From Aricia agestis (Eukaryota > Arthropoda > Insecta > Lepidoptera > Lycaenidae), in NCBI RefSeq assembly GCF_905147365.1, contig NC_056417.1, positions 7,152,501 through 7,216,500 of the forward strand: 64,000 nucleotides of DNA, read 5' to 3'. A program made the position numbers and the translations under genes. Position 1 is the stretch's first letter; each line of letters starts with the position of its first letter. The notes below the pieces were generated by a model, which was given only the letters and a program-made list of their open reading frames with translations, ran no database searches and was not told the origin of the DNA. Of this stretch, positions 31,916 through 41,730 are shown piece by piece.

Positions 31916-32340
31916 CGCTCTGAGTTGTTAGTTTTGATAGCCAAGTTATATGTCAAAAATTGATGGAAGCCGAGGCGTTTTCTTTATCGCTTCTTCCGAG
32001 AGAATCGCCGATCGAAATGTATAAAATTTACATAAGAAGAGTCGAATGTCGACTTTATTTTTATCGAACGCTGACCTTTGAATGCCTCTATAAAAATGTA
32101 TCACATCTCTGTTGCAGCTGAAAAACAACACGCAAAAATAAGTTAGTTACCTGCTTCCGTATACTTTATTTAGAACAAAATGCCTAGTTAACTTCTGCGT
32201 GTTATACATTCCGTAAGGGCCTTGAAGCCGCATCGGAAGTGGAGGGTTCAACCTTAACTGTTCCCCACAAACCACTAAAACGACCGCAAGTATCCATCAT
32301 GGGGAACTGAGATGCCTTGAATTATACTATCTATTCTATT
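31916..32340. other. Unassigned stretch
   Basis: A GC-richer patch at 32215-32315 may be a decayed retroelement piece, but I could not place it. Confidence 0.35.
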
Positions 32341-32510
32341 TTAGATGGCGCCCGTTACGCCGAAATTCGTGAATCGTGCGGAAACCGTACATTTTTCCGA
32401 CATAAAAAGTATCCAATGTCCTTTCCCAAAATATCCCCATAAAAGTTTTATCCAAATCGGTTCAGCCGTTAAATTGTGAAGAAGTAACAGACAGACTGAC
32501 ACACTTTTGG
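32341..32510 (+). mobile_element. RTE-like LINE 3' end, family R, copy 3
   Basis: Decayed copy: TAGATGGCGCCCGTTACGCC, ACCGTACATTTTTCCG, AATCGGTTCAGCCGTTAAA and AAGTAACAGACAGACTGACA. Confidence 0.65.
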
Positions 32511-33103
32511 CAACATGAAATTTTATAACAATTGCTTAATTATTTAAGGAGGATTTCTTAAATTGTATCCTGTTCTAAAATAAATATAAATGTAAGCGTA
32601 ACAGTTTCTACGAAACCATTCTAAAATTAAATTAATTAATTGGTGCCATCTTGACAAAATTATAGTGAAATACGGAATTCCCTGACCCTCGCTCATTAAG
32701 ATATAATTTTGTAAAGTGTTCACTTATTAGGTGGATAGAGATAATCTCGGCTGATTCAAAATCTCCCTCATTTTGATGGAATTACATAATTGACTTTGGC
32801 GAAGCTCAGACGCGATTGAATTGCGAGTCATTAGTGGCCAATTTGTTAATTCGATTCGATTATTGACGAATATAAATTATTTTTATTGATTACAGGTAAT
32901 TTTATTTACAGTATCAAGAAATAAATTATATGTAAAAGATTTAGCACATCACACAACACAATGTTTTAATCCGTAACTTTGTACTTACTACCAAGTTGAG
33001 AACGTAAAAATTACTAAAAGGGAAGCAGCAAATCCATGATTGGATTAGGAAATATCGCGCTACAATCGCTGCAGAGCTTTATATAAGCTTCAGCACGGAA
33101 GGG
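32511..33103. other. Unassigned AT-rich stretch
   Basis: Nothing that I can support. Confidence 0.4.
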
Positions 33104-33535
33104 TTAAGAGCCCATATGACCCTAACTTGACTACATACTTTAACCTAGATCTCAAAATCTGTAAGGTCTAGAAAACTGATTTTTTGACACAAGTAACTTC
33201 AGTTCATAAAGATTAAATACTCAATAACACGATTACTCAAAAAATGCTCGATAGTTTCTTTTTTACAAGAAACCTTGTTTTAGACACATTTTTGCTTGGA
33301 TCTTCGAAGTTTGCTGTCTTTTCTTTAATATTTTTTAATATCTAAAAAGGTATTGATAAAACCTAAATTTGCTCAAAACACTTTTTTCATAATCACTATA
33401 GTTCGTCTTTTATTCAAGTAAAACTAACTCGGCGATGATTCCGCGCCGTCCTTTTTCACCTGGCATATGAAAGACGGGCGTGAGTGTGAAGAGAGAAGGA
33501 CGATGTTTGATTTTTAGAGTCAGGTGAGCTCTTAA
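33104..33535. mobile_element. TTAA-flanked MITE, family T relative
   Basis: TTAA at 33104-33107 and 33532-33535. Ends GAGCCCATATGACCCTAAC and, inverted, GAGCTCACCTGACTCTAAA. The last 110 bases (TCACCTGGCATATGAAAGAC, GAAGGACGATGTTTGATTTT) match copies at 4332 and 53359, while the left half has diverged. Confidence 0.75.
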
Positions 33536-34577
33536 GGGTGATAGCTGGCATATATTCCAACATAGCATTAATAATAGAGTGCATGTAGAGGTGAAAAGGT
33601 TCCGATACTAACCAACTAAAAGTGTAAGATGCAAAGTAAGTTTACTAAATTTGTTTACAAAAAATATATCACAGCAGATAATATTTTGGGTAATATTATG
33701 AAGTTTAATAAATCTATAACTTTCTGTAGATACCCGTTTACTACGTCACATGCTGAGCAACTCTTGATGATAAGCAATAAACTCAAACTATATAGCCGTC
33801 AGCTAGTATAACTATACACAGTTACCTAACCCTTCCACTTGGATATTAACTGTTTAGGGGAGTCCCCGGCTTCGAATAAACGAGTCCGCTCGGTTTGATT
33901 CATACGAATGGGGAAGGGAACAGAATAAAACAAATCAAACGCACTACTCGACCAGGGCGCTCTGCACTGATAAACTGCCCGAATCACGTTTGACTAGAAT
34001 CGATCTGTTTTGGCTGCACGTCAAAATATCGTCGAAATAGATGTCCAGTTGGCTAGGATAAAATAGTAGATGTTGTGGACTTCTACAGTTCGTTTATTGC
34101 ACTGAAAAAATCTGCCTTACAAATTACTCAATGTCAGTTCAGCCTATCTTAGATTAGTCAGCGGTTCAACCGATTTTATTTCTAAGTCCTGTCCAGTCCC
34201 CAAGGTTCAGTTCAGCATTTTAAGTGCTAAGAATTTACAGACAAATAGACTCTGTAGCTTTCCTGAAAATGCTACTATAGTCGAACCCGTTTCTCAAAAT
34301 ATGCGAAACAAAGGTAGAGACGTGAAGTAACAATACAAATATTTCCAGTCTCGTACGAATAAAGGGGATTTCAGTGTATTTCATAGTCTCGGCTATGAAA
34401 CAATTAATAAAATAGTAATTAAATGTTAACCCCAGTGTATCTACGCTCGCTCGCAATTTGCCGCGCCACTTGCCACGGCAATGAGTGTACACTTTTGTTG
34501 CTGTGTCCTGTGACACATAGCACAGTTAAAATACACAGGGTGAATTCTAACTTTTTACTTTACAGAATGAATACATA
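33536..34577. other. Unassigned stretch
   Basis: The GC-richer patches at 33850-33990 and 34440-34530 have no motif-bearing ORF. A 93-codon minus frame (34235-34516) looks fortuitous. Confidence 0.35.
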
Positions 34578-34631
34578 GATTGATGTCATAAAGGTAGATG
34601 CTAACTTCTGTATCTACTTTTATGACATCAA
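34578..34631. repeat. 19-bp inverted repeat, one mismatch
   Basis: TGATGTCATAAAGGTAGAT and ATCTACTTTTATGACATCA separated by 12-16 bases. Hairpin without flanking duplication. Confidence 0.7.
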
Positions 34632-35783
34632 CTTTCCTAATTGAAAAAAAAACAACCATACAGAAGTGTTATTTTTGTTGTTTGTTGATACTACAACACA
34701 CGATATTATTACGATTAAATATCATCGTTTTGAGTAGATAATCATGTTAAAAGAAAATGTGAAAGCAATAAAATCCAATGAAACATCTACAATGTGCATT
34801 TCAAGCGCAGCAAATGAGATTGTATGATAAGTTTTTATGAAGATTTCTTGTCAGGAATAAAATTTTATACGTATTTTATTCACCGCTCGGGGCGTATTCG
34901 TTACTTTTATATGGCAGCGATATTGCGAGGTTTTGTTCCTGAATTCGAGTCGCGGTGTGTAAATTTGCTCCTCCGATACAACAGCAAAGGGACAGGCGGT
35001 AGATTTTCAACAACGATTCCGTATCCGTGTATGGTACAAAATACAATATATTTTGCTTTTCAAATATTTTTGCAAAGAATTTTATGAACCAATAAGTAAG
35101 CCATCATATTTAGTATTTACGAATTACGTTCTTCAATCTTAGATTACCTTAGCCTAATCTGGCTCACTCTGAATGGTTTAGCAACAACTGTTATCATAAA
35201 TACCTAATAATAAGTAGGTTGTTTTTATCATGCTCTATTTCAGATGGCGTGGAAAAATATTTAGCAGAAACCATCTTGAAGCTAGACTGTCCATTATCCA
35301 AATCGGGTGCATTGCACACATGAGCGTAATTTTAGATAACTTAAGAGAGTAAAACAAACTATAGAATGTCACTAGGTGTGCACGCAAAAGTCTTGTCTTT
35401 GTGTCAGTAGACGATTAATACTATTATTGAAAGCACCTGATAAGATGAATTAGCTAAGAAATCATGATCCATACCTGCATTTGGTAATGTTATGTAATGC
35501 TTTGTTGGTAAGTCTTTTCAATAACTCCAACCGTGGGCGTAATCGGCTTTTAAACGTAACTATTGTAAAATGGGCACCAGACTAATGATCATTATTGGTC
35601 AAACGCTTTCGTTATGGCTGGTTACCTCATCTATACATAGCTGATAACTTTTTGGCCAAATATCAAGCAGAAGTTACCTAGACAGTTCGTCTTAGTAAAC
35701 TCTACAGAAGCAGTGATGTTCCAAGTTAATTATTGCGTGCTTATAACTTATAACATTTATGATACGTCTTCACGCTCAAACTA
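34632..35783. other. Unassigned stretch
   Basis: No supportable gene or repeat. Confidence 0.4.
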
Positions 35784-36074
35784 CTAAGTTTTAGAGATGA
35801 AAGATTTAGCCAAAGGACAAAATAAAAATTTAATTTTCCTGTTGATAAGCGATTTTTGCGTTTGAGCAAAATCCAGCCGTTTATACTTTGGGCCATCGTC
35901 TGGGCGAGCCGCGCTGGCATTATTGCGTGGGATTGCGACACCTGTAACAGACAGTGACGTCATATTGCTTGTAAACAGTGTATTGACACGGGCGGGGACT
36001 GCAAACGCGGGATTGGGATCAATCAGTCCCTCGACATCCGCAATACAAGCGCACAATATTAGACCAACAATCAT
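35784..36074 (-). CDS. Candidate secreted-protein exon or small ORF (unrecognised)
   Basis: An ATG-initiated 96-codon frame. It starts with a short hydrophobic leader-like run (MIVGLILCACIA) followed by DVEG, a possible signal-peptidase context. It continues with a moderately GC-rich, proline- and alanine-containing stretch (residues 17-70) and then an AT-rich, lysine-rich end (from about residue 75) that may be intron read-through. The context before the ATG is GAAACG. The composition change from neighbours, and its end near residue 75, argue for a real exon. A matching donor is weak (CAAA|GTATAA inside). I recognise no family, and it may be chance. Confidence 0.3.
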   Translation of the reverse strand: MIVGLILCACIADVEGLIDPNPAFAVPARVNTLFTSNMTSLSVTGVAIPRNNASAARPDDGPKYKRLDFAQTQKSLINRKIKFLFCPLAKSFISKT

Positions 36075-36157
36075 CGTTTCAGTGCAGTTTCAGGGTTTGT
36101 TATATGAAGGATAAAACTGAACGTCTCCAAATGAAAAAAAACCTTGAAGTCTGAAGT

Positions 36158-36200
36158 ATTTAAAGCATAGATAAGCCTATAGTATCTCGATGATTTAAAG
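36158..36200. mobile_element. Nano-MITE copy d: 27 bp insert with 8-bp duplication
   Basis: ATTTAAAG at 36158-36165 and 36193-36200 flank a 27-bp insert with ends CATAGAT ... ATG. Its inverse shares ATACTATAGG(C/T)TTAT with nano-MITE b. It lies about 85 bases upstream of the candidate ATG at 36074. Confidence 0.8.
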
Positions 36201-36380
36201 ACAGTTATCTAGAAATACTTTTTTACTTATTTCAGCAGACTTAAAAAACAAAACGTAACAATCATAATATCACTAAACCATTAAAATTAGTCTTATTGAT
36301 GGAGCATCAACTTAAAATAACTATACATTATATTATGTTCAGAATACATTATAACATTTATAGTAGCATTTATATAATAC

Positions 36381-36627
36381 TACTAGCTTTCCCGGCAAAC
36401 GTTTCTTTGCCATACAAAGTATTTCGCCCGTATTATTTTATTGAAGTGACTAAATAAGTATGTCACCATGGCAATGTCCATCGCTATCCCGTCGCACAAA
36501 CAATAGTTGCCGTCGGTTTCGAGTTGTAATAATTTACAACAAAATGCACTTATCAATATAATAAGTACCCAGAAGCCGATTCTCAGACCCACTTAATATG
36601 CATATAAAATTTGGTTAAAATCGGTAA
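36381..36627 (-). mobile_element. LINE 3' end, CCGGGAAAGCTAGTA type, 3' part
   Basis: Inverse-strand match to 56474-56789: AGCTTTCCCGGCAAACGTTT, CCATGGCAATGTCCATCGC, CTCAGACCCACTTAATATGC and CATATAAAATTTGGTTAAAA. It is interrupted at 36627 by another LINE and resumes at 37193. Confidence 0.75.
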
Positions 36628-37192
36628 ATAATATATGTTAGAAAAAATATAAATAAATTTAAAGTTAAAAGTGACATTCACTGTAGAAATACTAGAAATA
36701 AGCACAAGCTGGACATGCCAGTGATCAGACTTAGTAAAGTCAGTAAATCTTTTAAAGGTCAATGTATACGCCTTTACAATAAAATCCCAGAAAACGTTCA
36801 AAATCTTTCCATTAATAAATTTAAAAAAGTAGTCAAAGAGCGTTTGTGTGCCAAAGCTTATTATAAGGTCAATGATTTCATAGAAGATGGCACATCTTGG
36901 GAGTAGGATGGCTTCTTGCAAGGCTACTTCTACATCATTATATTATGACTTACAATTACGTATGTTGACATTGTATATAATATTAAGTTACAAAATTGTA
37001 AACTTTATTTTAAAAGAATAATTTTTCTCTCACTTTTTTGGTAAAAAGTGGAACCCGTGCGAGTTTCTTACGCCGGTTCTTCTCGCCGGGGTAGTTCCCG
37101 AACCGGTGGTAGGCATCAGGTAGACATTCTGAAAAAATTTGATTCAAATTTACTCAGAAATAAAACATTTTTTATTATTTATTTTATTATTT
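36628..37192 (+). mobile_element. 5'-truncated Jockey/CR1-type LINE inserted in another LINE
   Basis: Contains the last codons of an ORF2, a 3' untranslated region (CTTACGCCGGTTCTTCTCGC, CCGAACCGGTGGTAGGC) and an ATTTTTTATTATTTATTTTA-like tail. Host LINE sequence (AAAATCGGT ... GCCGTTTCGG) is continuous once it is removed, with AAA/TAAA at the joint as a minimal duplication. Confidence 0.8.
36640..36906 (+). pseudogene. C-terminal end of LINE ORF2
   Basis: The open frame ends with TRNKHKLDMPVIRLSKVSKS, FKGQCIRLYNKIPENV, INKFKKVVKERLCAKAYY and KVNDFIEDGTSWE, then TAG. This is the stereotyped C-terminus of insect Jockey/CR1-superfamily reverse transcriptases. The catalytic domain is absent (5' truncation). 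No internal stop is present in the surviving part, so the insertion is not old. Confidence 0.85.
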
Positions 37193-37252
37193 AAAGCCGT
37201 TTCGGAGGAGTACGCGGCCTAACATTGTACACGAGACTTTTTTATATATAAG
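37193..37252 (-). mobile_element. LINE 3' end, 5' continuation of the interrupted copy
   Basis: GCCGTTTCGGAGGAGTACGC and ACATTGTACACGAGACTTTT are the inverse of TCCGAAACGGC/GTGTCACAATG in the 56474 copy, completing the LINE split at 36627. Confidence 0.7.
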
Positions 37253-37644
37253 AGATTAAAATGCTATTGCTGAAATACACAACAATTTCAGAAATAGGGG
37301 AAAGACAGTAAATTGATTTCCTTTTAGGGCCTTTTATTGGAATCTCTATAAAACGACGAAGTACGATAGTTTAGAAAACGCAGACTCTTGTAAATGTAAA
37401 TTTATAAAATAGCTTCATTTGCGATAAAACTAAATTAGTGCTGACCTTCCAATACAATAATTGTTCCAGGCATAGACTTACAAAGACGTAGATAGACCAT
37501 TTTTCTACCACCTTACAAGTTTTTGCAACAGCATTTTATTTACGGACTAAGTCCTTGTACTTGTACAAGTCTTGTACAAGTTTTAGTTCATAGTTCAAAC
37601 TGCCACGTTGTTGTAGCTTGAACTTTGGGCATGACCAGCTGTCA
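37253..37644. other. Unassigned stretch
   Basis: A local hairpin CTTGTACTTGTACAAG near 37553-37580. No gene. Confidence 0.4.
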
Positions 37645-37798
37645 GGGTCAATTCAGACCGCAACGCGACGCGTAGTATGCATTTCTAAATTTGTATAGAT
37701 TTGACAGATTGGCAGGACAACTCACGCAATTGAAATCTGTCAAATCCTTAAAAATTTAGAAACGCATCTACGCGTCGCGTTGTGGTCTGAATTGACCC
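37645..37798. mobile_element. Harbinger-like MITE, GGGTCAATTCAGACC family, copy 2
   Basis: GGGTCAATTCAGACCGCAAC with CGACGCGTAG, and inverted CTACGCGTCGCGTTG with GGTCTGAATTGACCC. The internal ATAGATTTGACAGATT/AATCTGTCAAAT arms match copy 1. Flanks TCA and TTA. Confidence 0.8.
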
Positions 37799-37801
37799 TT
37801 A

Positions 37802-38035
37802 GCATGGCCACAGTAGAAATGCGAAAGAATAGAAACACTGAAAAATAAACTAAAGGTACCGTTGCGATCTTTTACGCGGTTAACCGCGACCGACAAAAAT
37901 TCAAATAAAATGCCACTTTATGACATAGACAATTTTTGTATTAGCCGCGGGAATGATCGCAACGGCCGCACCGTAGGTACCTTTAATTTATCTCTACGGT
38001 GTTTCTATTCTTTCGCATTTATACCATGACCATGC
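37802..38035. mobile_element. MITE with GCATGG ends, directly abutting the previous one
   Basis: GCATGGCCACAGTAGAAATG, CGAAAGAATAGAAACAC and the inverse GTGTTTCTATTCTTTCG ... CCATGACCATGC. A second inverted pair, AAAGGTACCGTTGCGATC against GATCGCAACGGCCGC ... GGTACCTTT, lies inside. Flanking TTA (37799-37801) and TAA (38036-38038). Confidence 0.8.
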
Positions 38036-38038
38036 TAA

Positions 38039-38572
38039 GGCCACAGGAGTTTTAGGCATAAGTGTGCTGCCCATAATTATTACCTAGATTTTAAAGGGGC
38101 TATTGTGTCTGCATGACCCTCCTCGTCTAACCAGCCAAGATACCGCATTGGAAATCTGGATCGAGTAATAATTTCACTGCACGCCAACTTGCGGTCTACT
38201 CGCAGGTTTAACTGTCATGTAGTTAGTACAGATTGCAGTATGACCTATAAAACTGCATTATCTCGAGCAAAGATGGAGTCCCAAGCCGGCAATTATGTGC
38301 TGCAAGTCACTATCTTTGATCTGCAATACAATTACGGCGTTATTTCTTCAATCTTGCATTACACCTACTTTCATTCCATATACACACAAATATTGTTTAT
38401 TAAGAGTGTGACGTAATAAAATAATTATCGATTAAACATTATTTTTATCAAATTAAACTAAGGTACGTGATTCTTAGTGGATGTCGTTTCCTATAATGCG
38501 CTGGCCGCTGAGCTCTTTCATAACTATATTTTTTCATTATAATAATCAGCAAAGCATAATGTTATAAATTAT
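38039..38572. other. Unassigned stretch
   Basis: Nothing that I can support beyond short chance ORFs. Confidence 0.4.
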
Positions 38573-38890
38573 ACGTGGGAGAGCCATGCTTCAGCATAAA
38601 TGGGCCGGCTCGACCGGAGAAATACCACGTTCTCACAGAAAACCGGCGTGAAACAGCGCGTGCGCTGTGTTTCGCCGAGTGAGTTTACCGGAGGCCCAAT
38701 CCCCTACCCTATTCCCTTCCCTACCCTCCCCTATTCCCTTCCCTTCCCATCCCTACCCTTCTCTATTCCCTCTTAAAAGGCTGGAAACGCACCTGCAGCT
38801 CTTCTGATGCTGCGAGTGTCCATGGGCGACGGAAGTTGCTTTCCATAAGGTGACCCCTTTGCTCGTTTGCCCCCTTATTTCATAAAAAAA
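38573..38890 (+). mobile_element. SINE-like family A, copy 10
   Basis: Full-length plus copy with pyrimidine tract (38699-38772) and A-tail. The head is slightly diverged (CAGCATAAATGGGCC). Confidence 0.9.
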
Positions 38891-39758
38891 GGTACTTAAT
38901 CATTAAATACCTCTGAAAGCGGTCGTTAGTGAGCTAGACCAAGATACTATTTTAATGCAATATTATGCAGTTTTGTTCTTTGTTCCATCCAGTTTGTTTC
39001 CTATCAAATCACAAAATGGTACTCTGATGTAATGTCAGACAAACGGCAAACGCGTTGACCAATATCAAAGGTCGGACGTTGGACGTTTCTTTTACGTTTA
39101 TGGGAAAATTAATTTACTGTGTGATAGAAAATGGAGTGAATCTGGAAAAAGACGAAATCGATGTTGCATCAAAATAGTAAAATCGAGATACTGGACGAAG
39201 CACATTCATTTATGCAACAGCTTAGTGCAATCAGAGCTACCTATCGTTATATTTGTGACTATCGATTTTTTACGAAATTCGCAGACAATTCTACCATTAT
39301 CATTCATCTATGGCCTATAGAACCATGTGTAGAGAACAGCGGGCCGATGTCGGAGTCTTTTATGTAATGACTGCAAGAATGTTCTGCATATTGCAAATTC
39401 TTATTCCACTTTATTAAAAAATAATTTCATTGAAAATAATTTAGAATGAAATGTGTTTTTACTTTTAGACCGTTTACGTGACTGAAATTAAACACAAATA
39501 ATGATGATAAATGCATTACTATTTAGTGTGATATAATTTACATACAGTTATTTTGGCCATCTATTTCTATCTTATACAAAGCCTATGTCCATAAATTTCA
39601 GATCTTTAATATTAAAACAATTAAAAATTAAAAGCCTTTTATTTCCTAAAAAGTATGTTACAGTTACATTATTTTTTTGCCCTAACTATTACATTTTAAA
39701 GATATTTTATTTTCTATTTTTACTAATCTGAATTATATTTTTCCTTTAGGAACCCTTC
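38891..39758. other. Unassigned stretch
   Basis: No supportable feature. Confidence 0.4.
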
Positions 39759-39890
39759 TCAGGTGAAGGCCTCCTCCAAGGATTGCCATTTTTCTCTTTC
39801 CTGTGCTATATTATATCTCCATTGTGGTCCAGCTATTTTTCGGATATCGCCTTCCCATCTTCTCCTTGTCTTCCTCTGCAGCTTTGACAT
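39759..39890 (-). pseudogene. RTE-type endonuclease/reverse transcriptase, last 43 codons
   Basis: On the minus strand an open frame ends RRRWEGDIRKIAGPQWRYNI, AQEREKWQSLEEAFT, stop. The pattern (R)RW..DI...AG..W...AQ.R..W..LEEA(F/Y) is the signature C-terminus of insect RTE-type retrotransposon polyproteins. Nothing of the enzyme core remains, and the fragment is embedded in AT-rich DNA. Confidence 0.8.
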
Positions 39891-40840
39891 AAATGCAATA
39901 GATAATATTATGTGTAATAGAAAACATCTTTTTCAATAGTCTTAGTCATACTATTTTTGTCTACATAGTCTAACAATAATCGAGTAAGGACTAAGGACGC
40001 TAGCTTCTATTCAAACGCAAATAAAAATATTCGCCACTTATCACCTTTATTACAAAAATACCTTCTAGTTGAGATTTAATTTATTAAATTTCTTAGAAAT
40101 ATCTCGAGTTCAACTTCAATTTTGTTTATTCGAAGGCAGCTTTGGGTAAATTAAATAGCCCCTCTTTGAAGTCTGCAGACATTTCTAATATTATATTTTC
40201 ATCAGCTTTTTGTTCGCGAGATTTTGAAGATATTAAATGACTAATTTAAATCTATGACTCTACATAGTTTTGGTTTGGTACAGTAAAGTTTGAATGTAAA
40301 AAAGTAAAGTTAGTATAAAATTGTAGATAACCGATAATTTGTAGTAGGTATCTTTAACGAATTAAGTTGGCTGAGATTCAAGGTAAATAGACACAAACAA
40401 AATATAAGCACAACATGCAAAATTGGGGGAAAAGCACAATGAACATAAATAAGAAGCAAACACGAGATTTTAGGGATGACGACGTCTTGAATAGGCATCA
40501 CAGATTAAGATAGGCAGAAGTTAAGGAGGAACCCTGGGAGAGTTAAGTTCCTCCTTAGGACTGTTCCACTTTCCTGCCAGTTCCAGCAACAATACCTCTT
40601 CTACGAGTATCAATAAAATAGCTAGAGCAATAAATAATTTCACGCTAAAAACATCTGACGCTAGGGCGGTAAGCGGTAACTGGCGGTAAGCGGTCGTAGG
40701 CGGTTCCGGTGGCGGAGACCGGAGTCTTAGCTGACTCTGCGCGATGTAATTGCGGCTCTGTGCACTCAATCGCTTATTAAGCGAGCAATTATCGCCTTAT
40801 GTATTGCTCTAATTCGGTGTAATATAGTCTATATAATATT
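39891..40840. other. Unassigned stretch with a doubtful ORF
   Basis: A minus-strand frame at 40521-40769 encodes a proline-rich start and one hydrophobic segment (VKLFIALAILLILVEEVLL). It has no ATG start and no known domain. It could be an internal exon or chance, and I do not call it. Confidence 0.3.
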
Positions 40841-41078
40841 ACGAGCTTTTGCCCGCGGCTTCGCTCGCGTTAAGAAATATTATTATATACAAACTTTCAT
40901 CCCCTATTTTAATCCCTTGGGGTTGGAATTTATCAAAATCCCTTCTTAGCAGATGCCTCGTCATAACATCTACCTGCATGCAAAATATCAGCCCGATCCA
41001 TCCAGTGGTTTGGACTGAGCGTTGATAGATGACCACGTCAGTCGGTCACCTTTGAGTTTTATCTATTTTATATATAAA
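40841..41078 (+). mobile_element. LINE/SINE 3' end, CGAGCTTTTGCCCGCGGCTT family, copy 1
   Basis: CGAGCTTTTGCCCGCGGCTT, CATCCCCTATTTTAATCCCT, TTGGGGTTGGAATTTATC, ATCTACCTGCATGCAAAATA and GTCACCTTTGAGTTTTAT. A widespread lepidopteran element end, followed head-to-tail by a second copy. Confidence 0.75.
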
Positions 41079-41355
41079 CGAGCTTTTGCCCGCGGCTTCA
41101 CTCGCGTTAAGAAGTATTATTATATACAAACTTTCATCCCCTATTTTAACCCCTTGGGGTTGGAATTTATTAAAATCCTTTCTTAGCGGATGCCTACGTC
41201 ATAATGTCTACCTGCATGCCAAATTTCAGCCCGATCGGTCACTGGACCGATCATAACGCACAGCCCAAACCACTGGGTTTGGGCTGTGCGTTTATAGATT
41301 ACTATGTCAATGAGTTAGTCAGTCACCTTTGAGTTTTATATATTATATAGATAGA
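41077..41355 (+). mobile_element. Same family, copy 2, with double hairpin mutation
   Basis: Same landmarks as copy 1. Between AGCCCGATCGGTC and GTTTATAG the ancestral phrase is replaced by two adjacent palindromes (41229-41295). Confidence 0.75.
41229..41295. repeat. Two adjacent palindromes, both with loop ACTG
   Basis: GATCGGTC-ACTG-GACCGATC, then AACGCACAGCCCAAACC-ACTG-GGTTTGGGCTGTGCGTT. Copy 1 has the simple order GATCC.TCCAGTGGTTTGGAC.GAGCGTT. Confidence 0.85.
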
Positions 41356-41384
41356 GAATATAGATATAGATTATTTTTGTTACG

Positions 41385-41462
41385 GAGTAAGTAAACAGAC
41401 TTGCACCAAAATGGGGTAGCGGTATTTAGAAAATATACCACCACTCCATTTCGGTGCAAGTG
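41385..41462. mobile_element. TTGCACC hairpin element, copy 1
   Basis: ACTTGCACCAAAATGGGGTA is mirrored by the imperfect CCACTCCATTTCGGTGCAAGT, preceded by TTTTGTTACGGAGTAAGTAA. The left half recurs at 41643-41710. Confidence 0.65.
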
Positions 41463-41469
41463 TATTAGC

Positions 41470-41636
41470 TGTCTGTTTGTTTGTCACCTCTTCACGCCGC
41501 AAGCGATGAACTGATTTTGCTAAAATACTTTGTGTCCTGAGAAAGGACATAGGATACTTCTTATCCCGGAAAAATGTACGGTTCCCACGCGATAAACGAA
41601 TTTTGGCGCACCGGAGTTGCGGGCGTCATCTAGATA
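41470..41636 (-). mobile_element. RTE-like LINE 3' end, family R, copy 4
   Basis: Inverse order: GTCACCTCTTCACGCCGCAA, AGAAAGGACATAGGATACTT, GGAAAAATGTACGGTTCCCA and GAGTTGCGGGCGTCATCTAG. Confidence 0.75.
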
Positions 41637-41642
41637 AGTAAT

Positions 41643-41710
41643 ATTTTGTTTGTTACGTTATAAGTAAGTAGGCTTGCACCAAAATGGAGTGGTAGTACAT
41701 ATTTAGAAAA
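41643..41710 (+). mobile_element. TTGCACC hairpin element, copy 2 (left half)
   Basis: TTTGTTACGTTATAAGTAAG and GGCTTGCACCAAAATGGAGT repeat the left arm of 41385-41462; no right arm follows. Confidence 0.55.
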
Positions 41711-41730
41711 AAATATATGTATTTCAATAA

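Noticed and set aside
40521..40769. Minus-strand frame with a membrane-like segment
   Set aside because: No ATG, no clear splice sites and no known domain; insufficient evidence for an exon.
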